From an uncultured Bacilli bacterium (GTDB lineage: Bacteria; Bacillota_I; Bacilli_A; RF39; UBA660), in contig CANRDN010000013.1 in NCBI GenBank assembly GCA_947629375.1, positions 1 through 54,035 on the forward strand: a stretch of 54,035 nt of DNA, written 5' to 3'. Position numbers and translations under genes: made by a program. The notes beneath the pieces were generated by a model, which had not been told where the DNA came from, did no database searches, and saw only the letters and a program-made list of their open reading frames with translations. Positions 50,154 through 54,035 of the stretch are shown here, piece after piece (positions within the stretch are counted from its first letter, which is position 1; the number at the start of each line of letters is the position of its first letter).

Positions 50154-51407
50154 ATGGGACTGTTAGATAGATTAAAGCGCAGTTGGAACGTGTTTGTAAA
50201 CGACGACCAAACAAGAGAATACAAATACAGTTACGGAATTTCCTCATCAAGGCGTCCAGACATAGTTCGTTTAAGCGCTGTAAATGCAAGAACCATAGTT
50301 GCTCCAGTTTTTAATAGGATTGCAAATGATTGCGCCGCCATAAAAATTGAGCATTGTAAACTTGATGCTAACGGACGGTATCAAGAACCCATAAATGATT
50401 ATCTCAATCGTTGTCTTAACGAAGAAGCTAACCTCGATCAAACAGGACGCTCATTAGTACGAGACATTGTCCTTACTATGTTTGACGAAGGTGTTGCCGC
50501 CGTTGTTCCTATTGACACAAATATTGACTACTTTGATGAAAGTTCTTATGATATTCTTACTTTAAGAGTTGGAAAAGTAGTTGAATGGATGCCTTACACT
50601 GTTAAGGTTTATCTCTATGATGATAGAAGTGGTCTTCATAAAACTATTACGTTGCCAAAAGAGAAGATTGCTCTCATTGAGAATCCGTTCTATACAATCA
50701 TGAATGAACCTAACTCTACTCTCCAACGTCTTATAAAGAAACTATCATTACTTGATGCTCTTGATAGTAAAAACAGCTCAGGAAAACTCGATTTGATTCT
50801 TCAGCTTCCGTATAACACAAGACAGGAATCTAGACAAGAACTTGCTAAGAATCGAGTTAATGACATTCAAAGACAGCTTGTTGATAGCCAGTATGGTATC
50901 GCTTACATAGATGCTACAGAGCACATAACACAGCTGAACAGACCAGCAGAGAACAATCTTATGAGCCAAGTCGAGTACTTACAGAATCTATTCTATTCTC
51001 AGCTTGGTCTTTCTCAAGAGATATTTAACGGCACGGCTACTGATCAAACTATGACTAATTACTACACAAACATTATTGAAGTAGTTCTTAGTGCTATAGT
51101 AGAAGAGATGCGTAGAAAGTTTTTGACTATGACTGCGCGAACACAAGGACACTCTATTAAATTCTTTAGAGATCCGTTTAAGCTTGTTCCTGTTGCACAG
51201 CTTCCTGACATTGCTGATAAGTTCACAAGAAACGAGATTCTCTCATCTAACGAAATTCGTGATATTATTGGATACAAACCGTCTGATGATCCGAATGCAG
51301 ATGAACTTAGAAACAAGAATCTCAACCAGGCATCAACAGAAACTATAGATGTAGTAGAGGAGGGCTCTGAAGATGAACCAGAACCAGAACAGCCTGACAA
51401 TGAATGA
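50154..51407 (+). CDS. Portal protein
   Basis: A 417-aa protein starting MGLLDRLKRSWNVFV, with VNARTIVAPVFNRIANDCAA, LPKEKIALIENPFYTIMNEP, LVDSQYGIAYIDATEHITQL and LGLSQEIFNGTATDQTMTNY, the patterns of the HK97-type portal. It ends in an acidic tail. It forms the dodecameric ring through which DNA passes. The next gene starts inside its last 35 bases. Confidence 0.93.
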   Translation: MGLLDRLKRSWNVFVNDDQTREYKYSYGISSSRRPDIVRLSAVNARTIVAPVFNRIANDCAAIKIEHCKLDANGRYQEPINDYLNRCLNEEANLDQTGRSLVRDIVLTMFDEGVAAVVPIDTNIDYFDESSYDILTLRVGKVVEWMPYTVKVYLYDDRSGLHKTITLPKEKIALIENPFYTIMNEPNSTLQRLIKKLSLLDALDSKNSSGKLDLILQLPYNTRQESRQELAKNRVNDIQRQLVDSQYGIAYIDATEHITQLNRPAENNLMSQVEYLQNLFYSQLGLSQEIFNGTATDQTMTNYYTNIIEVVLSAIVEEMRRKFLTMTARTQGHSIKFFRDPFKLVPVAQLPDIADKFTRNEILSSNEIRDIIGYKPSDDPNADELRNKNLNQASTETIDVVEEGSEDEPEPEQPDNE

Positions 51408-52425
51408 TATTTATGAATACAATTCCTCTGCTATTAATGATGCACAAACAACCTCTTTCTTTAAGCACCACGGTGTCCTCGGAATGAAATGGGGAGTACG
51501 AAGATACCAGAATAAAGATGGTACTCTTACAAAGGCTGGTAAAGAAAGATATTCTAAAAAGAATACCGGTAAACGAGTGTCTAAAGAAGAAATTGATAAT
51601 GTTATCAAAAACAGTAAAAACCAAATTCTTAGTAAAGCTCCAAAAAGTAAAATAGCAAAAGGTCAATACTTTGTTGGCTCCGCTTTAATCAATGAACATG
51701 ATAGACAATGGCAAGATGTTGGACCTTATATGAGCGGCGATGATTATAGAACGCCAGCTTATATGATAAAAGACAATCCTAACGTACTCAAAAACAGATT
51801 TTTTGAGGAGCATCCTTTTGACTGGTTCACAAATGATGCATTATTAAAAGATATTAACCCAAATTCTGGAGCGCGTGGAACAACACAAAATTGTACAAAA
51901 TGTGCAGCATCTGTTGCTATGCGAACCAAGGGCTACGATATAGCTGCTGGTCGTCAATCATATCCATCTTTAAACACTGCTATGGAAGAATGGTTTGATG
52001 ATGTTGAGGGAAAACAATCATCACGTTCTGATATAGGCAACTACATTAATGATATGCCTAATGGTAGTATGGGAACTATAGATGGTCGATATCCTAATGG
52101 TAATGGTGGACATGTAATAAACTGGTTTAAAAATGAGAATGGCACCGTCACTTTTGTTGATGGGCAAATAGGTAAGAAATTTGAAGATCATTCTTCTGCT
52201 GATGATGCTATTGCTGAAATGGATGATTATTATGGATTTGACACCGAGACCGATGTTCTTTGCTATCGTCTTGACCAAGCAACACCAAATCTTGATCATA
52301 TGTCAGAAGATGGTGTTTTATCAGTTCGTAATAGGTATGTTTATGACAACGAAGGTCGTGAAGATTACAGACCATTTGATCATGTTAAGAATAGTACAAC
52401 AGGTATGCTTGTTGATACATGGTAA
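51373..52425 (+). CDS. Tagged papain-fold toxin / glutamine-deamidase-like protein
   Basis: A 350-aa protein. Residues 9-22 (TMNDIYEYNSSAIN) and the tag KHHGVLGMKWGVRRYQNKDG (31-50) are shared with 52694 and 53887. The C-terminal half has GTTQNCTKCAASVAMRTKGY with Cys174, GNGGHVINWF with His247 and VTFVDGQIGKKF with Asp263: the papain-fold toxin-1 / glutamine deamidase pattern (NC-C...GHxxN...DxQ) known from bacterial polymorphic toxins. It could deamidate or cleave a host protein after delivery, or act in the virion. The gene starts within the portal's 3' end. Confidence 0.8.
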   Translation: MNQNQNSLTMNDIYEYNSSAINDAQTTSFFKHHGVLGMKWGVRRYQNKDGTLTKAGKERYSKKNTGKRVSKEEIDNVIKNSKNQILSKAPKSKIAKGQYFVGSALINEHDRQWQDVGPYMSGDDYRTPAYMIKDNPNVLKNRFFEEHPFDWFTNDALLKDINPNSGARGTTQNCTKCAASVAMRTKGYDIAAGRQSYPSLNTAMEEWFDDVEGKQSSRSDIGNYINDMPNGSMGTIDGRYPNGNGGHVINWFKNENGTVTFVDGQIGKKFEDHSSADDAIAEMDDYYGFDTETDVLCYRLDQATPNLDHMSEDGVLSVRNRYVYDNEGREDYRPFDHVKNSTTGMLVDTW

Positions 52426-52436
52426 AGGAGGACATT

Positions 52437-52688
52437 ATGATAGATTACAAAACTGCTAAAATGAGCATAAAAAAATCGCATCCCAATGATGTAATAACTA
52501 GCTCTTTTGAAACTCCTACTTTGTATGTCTTCGCATTAAAACCAAAAGATATTGAGTCAGATGTTGTTTTGATAGATCCTTTCTTTTCTATCGACAAAAG
52601 AACAGGTAAAGAAAAAGAATACTCACCTGTTTTCGATTTAGATAACTATAAAAAAGCCATGAAATCAGGCATGATAAAGGATAGGTGA
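52437..52688 (+). CDS. Small protein behind the papain-fold gene; immunity-like candidate
   Basis: An 83-aa protein starting MIDYKTAKMSIKKSHPNDVI at 52437, with AAAGGAGG upstream. Soluble, with beta strands (PTLYVFALKPKDIESDVVLI) and a C-terminal YSPVFDLDNYKKAMKSG helix. The position right after a toxin-like gene fits an immunity or accessory protein, but I know similar small proteins that accompany phage head genes in general. Its function is open. It overlaps the next gene's upstream region. Confidence 0.68.
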   Translation: MIDYKTAKMSIKKSHPNDVITSSFETPTLYVFALKPKDIESDVVLIDPFFSIDKRTGKEKEYSPVFDLDNYKKAMKSGMIKDR

Positions 52689-52693
52689 CAATA

Positions 52694-53869
52694 ATGACTT
52701 CGGAAAATTGTTTAACAATGAATGATATTTACGAATACAATTCCTCAGCTATTGATGATACAGATGTAAACGACTTCTTTGAGCACTACGGTATTCTTGG
52801 TATGAAATGGGGTATACGAAAGTATCAAAACGCCGATGGTACTCTCACTGCCGCAGGACGTGCCCGCTATGGCGGTAAAATGAAAAACGGTTCGACTAAG
52901 TATGGCTACCGAAAAGAAGACGCTGACCTCACAGAGAAAACTCTTAAAAAAGGCACAAAGATATTTCGTATTACATCTCCTGGCGAAGAATTAGACGACA
53001 ACCCTAAGTATGTTTATTATAACAAAGCTGATGATTCTAACATTAAAGCTATTATGCCTTGGTTAGCCATACAAAGAGGTGCTAGTTATGAAAGTAGCTT
53101 ATCTGAAAAAGCGTCGTTTCTTCGTAAGAACACATACACTCTTAATGCTGATATGAAAATAGCGCCTATTGATATTCAAAGAGACTATCAAAGACAAATG
53201 TTAAAAAGCCCTAAAACTGTTGAAAAAATAGCTATCAATAAAGTTAATAATGGTTATAGTAAAAACGATGTTGATGTTTTATCTAAAATATATGCTGGTA
53301 AAACTAAAGAAGAGCAAAATAAAATAATGGACTCTTTTGCTAAACAGGAAGCTAAAAGAATGTACGGTGATTCGCCGGCAAATGTTATTAGAGCCGAGCA
53401 AAAACGTATAAAAGCAAACACTAAAGAAATATATGACGAATACGTTGATAAAATAAAAGAAAATAAATTAATATTAAAAGGTGATCCTGAATTAAATACC
53501 GCTGCCGCAAAAGCTATTATGGACTTTAGTATTGGTGGTGTTAAAGACTATCAAGAAGGATTAAGCAATTACGTCAAATCAAAAGGTTATAACGCTATTT
53601 ATGACGCTGTAATGAGCACTGGAGGTACTAGGGTAGAAGCTGCTGATCCTTTAATTATATTAGACACAAGTATCATGACTAAAGTATCAGAGAAACGATT
53701 GACAGCAAAAGATTATACGAAAGCTTCTATAAAAGCAGCGACGTGGCGTACAAAAGTTAATGATCCATACGAGTATCAAGAAGAACAAAAACGGACTATT
53801 AAAAAAGTTTTAGCTACAGCTGCTGCTGTTCCTTTTAACGTTGCTGTCGGCATTTTAGCAACGGTATAA
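52694..53869 (+). CDS. Tag-bearing virion-associated protein, complete paralogue
   Basis: A 391-aa protein starting MTSENCLTMNDIYEYNSSAI at 52694 (GGATAGGTG upstream; the in-frame GTG at 52685 is less likely). Tag HYGILGMKWGIRKYQNADGT at 31-50. The body has GTKIFRITSPGEELDDNPKY, ADDSNIKAIMPWLA, a charged helical middle, and a C-terminal GYNAIYDAVMSTGGTRVEAA with LIILDTSIMTKVSEK. It is the paralogue of the gene crossing the window join. An ADP-ribosyltransferase-like fold is a guess based on the RIT and LIILD segments; catalytic residues are not established. Confidence 0.8.
   Translation: MTSENCLTMNDIYEYNSSAIDDTDVNDFFEHYGILGMKWGIRKYQNADGTLTAAGRARYGGKMKNGSTKYGYRKEDADLTEKTLKKGTKIFRITSPGEELDDNPKYVYYNKADDSNIKAIMPWLAIQRGASYESSLSEKASFLRKNTYTLNADMKIAPIDIQRDYQRQMLKSPKTVEKIAINKVNNGYSKNDVDVLSKIYAGKTKEEQNKIMDSFAKQEAKRMYGDSPANVIRAEQKRIKANTKEIYDEYVDKIKENKLILKGDPELNTAAAKAIMDFSIGGVKDYQEGLSNYVKSKGYNAIYDAVMSTGGTRVEAADPLIILDTSIMTKVSEKRLTAKDYTKASIKAATWRTKVNDPYEYQEEQKRTIKKVLATAAAVPFNVAVGILATV
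52711..52845 (+). repeat. 135-bp direct repeat, copy 1 (tag-coding region)
   Basis: Identical to 53901-54035; its last 77 bases are also bases 1-77 of the window. It codes for MNDIYEYNSS through the tag to DGTL. Such exact identity between diverging paralogues points to recent duplication or gene conversion. Confidence 0.95.
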
Positions 53870-53886
53870 CTTAGGTGGTGATAAAA

Positions 53887-54035
53887 ATGGAACAGAACTA
53901 TTTAACAATGAATGATATTTACGAATACAATTCCTCAGCTATTGATGATACAGATGTAAACGACTTCTTTGAGCACTACGGTATTCTTGGTATGAAATGG
54001 GGTATACGAAAGTATCAAAACGCCGATGGTACTCT
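53887..54035 (+). CDS. Tag-bearing virion-associated protein, 5' part (continues at base 78)
   Basis: It starts MEQNYLTMNDIYEYNSSAID with GGTGGTGATAAAA upstream and runs off the window inside the tag region. The frame fits base 78 of the window exactly (149 nt here, then 1000 nt from 78 to 1077). See the entry at 1-1077 for the rest. Confidence 0.85.
   Translation, partial: MEQNYLTMNDIYEYNSSAIDDTDVNDFFEHYGILGMKWGIRKYQNADGT
53901..54035 (+). repeat. 135-bp direct repeat, copy 2, ending at the window end
   Basis: Same sequence as 52711-52845. The window stops exactly where the repeat stops, and its last 77 bases equal the first 77 of the window. A fixed 77-base overlap at a repeat end is typical of a short-read graph assembly with k=77. 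Confidence 0.95.

Overview
The window is the genome of a tailed phage with a long non-contractile tail (siphovirus type), essentially complete. Every supported gene lies on the + strand. Strong AGGAGG ribosome sites, A+T-rich DNA, and a GH25 lysozyme with CW_7 wall-binding repeats point to a Gram-positive host, most likely a gut Clostridia-type Firmicute. I saw no integrase, recombinase or classical repressor, so nothing supports lysogeny. All three stop codons are used, so the genetic code is standard. The last 77 bases repeat the first 77. The gene cut at the right end (53887) continues in frame at base 78, so the molecule is circular or circularly permuted, with about 53,958 unique bp. The join lies inside a 135-bp repeat shared by two tandem genes, so the number of those genes is not certain.

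Layout: 1-3.8 kb holds the end of a tag-bearing virion gene, small head-region proteins and a fused prohead protease/major capsid gene. 3.8-18.5 kb is the tail module: connectors, tail tube, assembly chaperones, an endolysin placed inside the module, a 1673-aa tape measure, Dit, Tal, a beta-helix-like fibre and tip proteins. 18.5-31.9 kb is an accessory region of small, mostly membrane or coiled-coil proteins, many with their own leader made of a terminator hairpin followed by a conserved TACGAWAAAAACAC...TTAATG element. It also holds four paralogues resembling DUF6353, two guanylate-kinase-like P-loop proteins, a double-HTH protein, a ThyX-like protein and three zinc ribbons. 31.9-38.9 kb is replication: an AT-rich origin-like region, one 1331-aa polypeptide joining SF3 helicase, primase-polymerase, exonuclease and family-B-like polymerase, then an SSB-like protein, an SF2 helicase and two small nucleases. 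At 38,959 lies an 892-aa protein with a DFDGD RNA-polymerase motif and an N-terminal HYG...WG sequence. 41.9-54 kb is packaging and head: a structured GC-rich region, TerS-like, HNH, connector, virion surface proteins, holin, TerL, portal, then a tandem array of tagged proteins that wraps round to base 1.

The most interesting possible system is a set of proteins sharing an N-terminal H-[HY]-G-x3-M-x-W-G-[IV]-R tag, all next to the terminase, portal and capsid genes. One carries a papain-fold toxin/glutamine-deamidase-like domain with Cys, His and Asp in place, and a small gene follows it. The RNA-polymerase-like protein begins with a related tag. A reasonable hypothesis is that the tag loads cargo into the capsid and that the polymerase enters with the DNA to read the repeated promoter-like elements. 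A copy of the tag also lies in frame just behind the stop codon of an accessory gene at 28,473.
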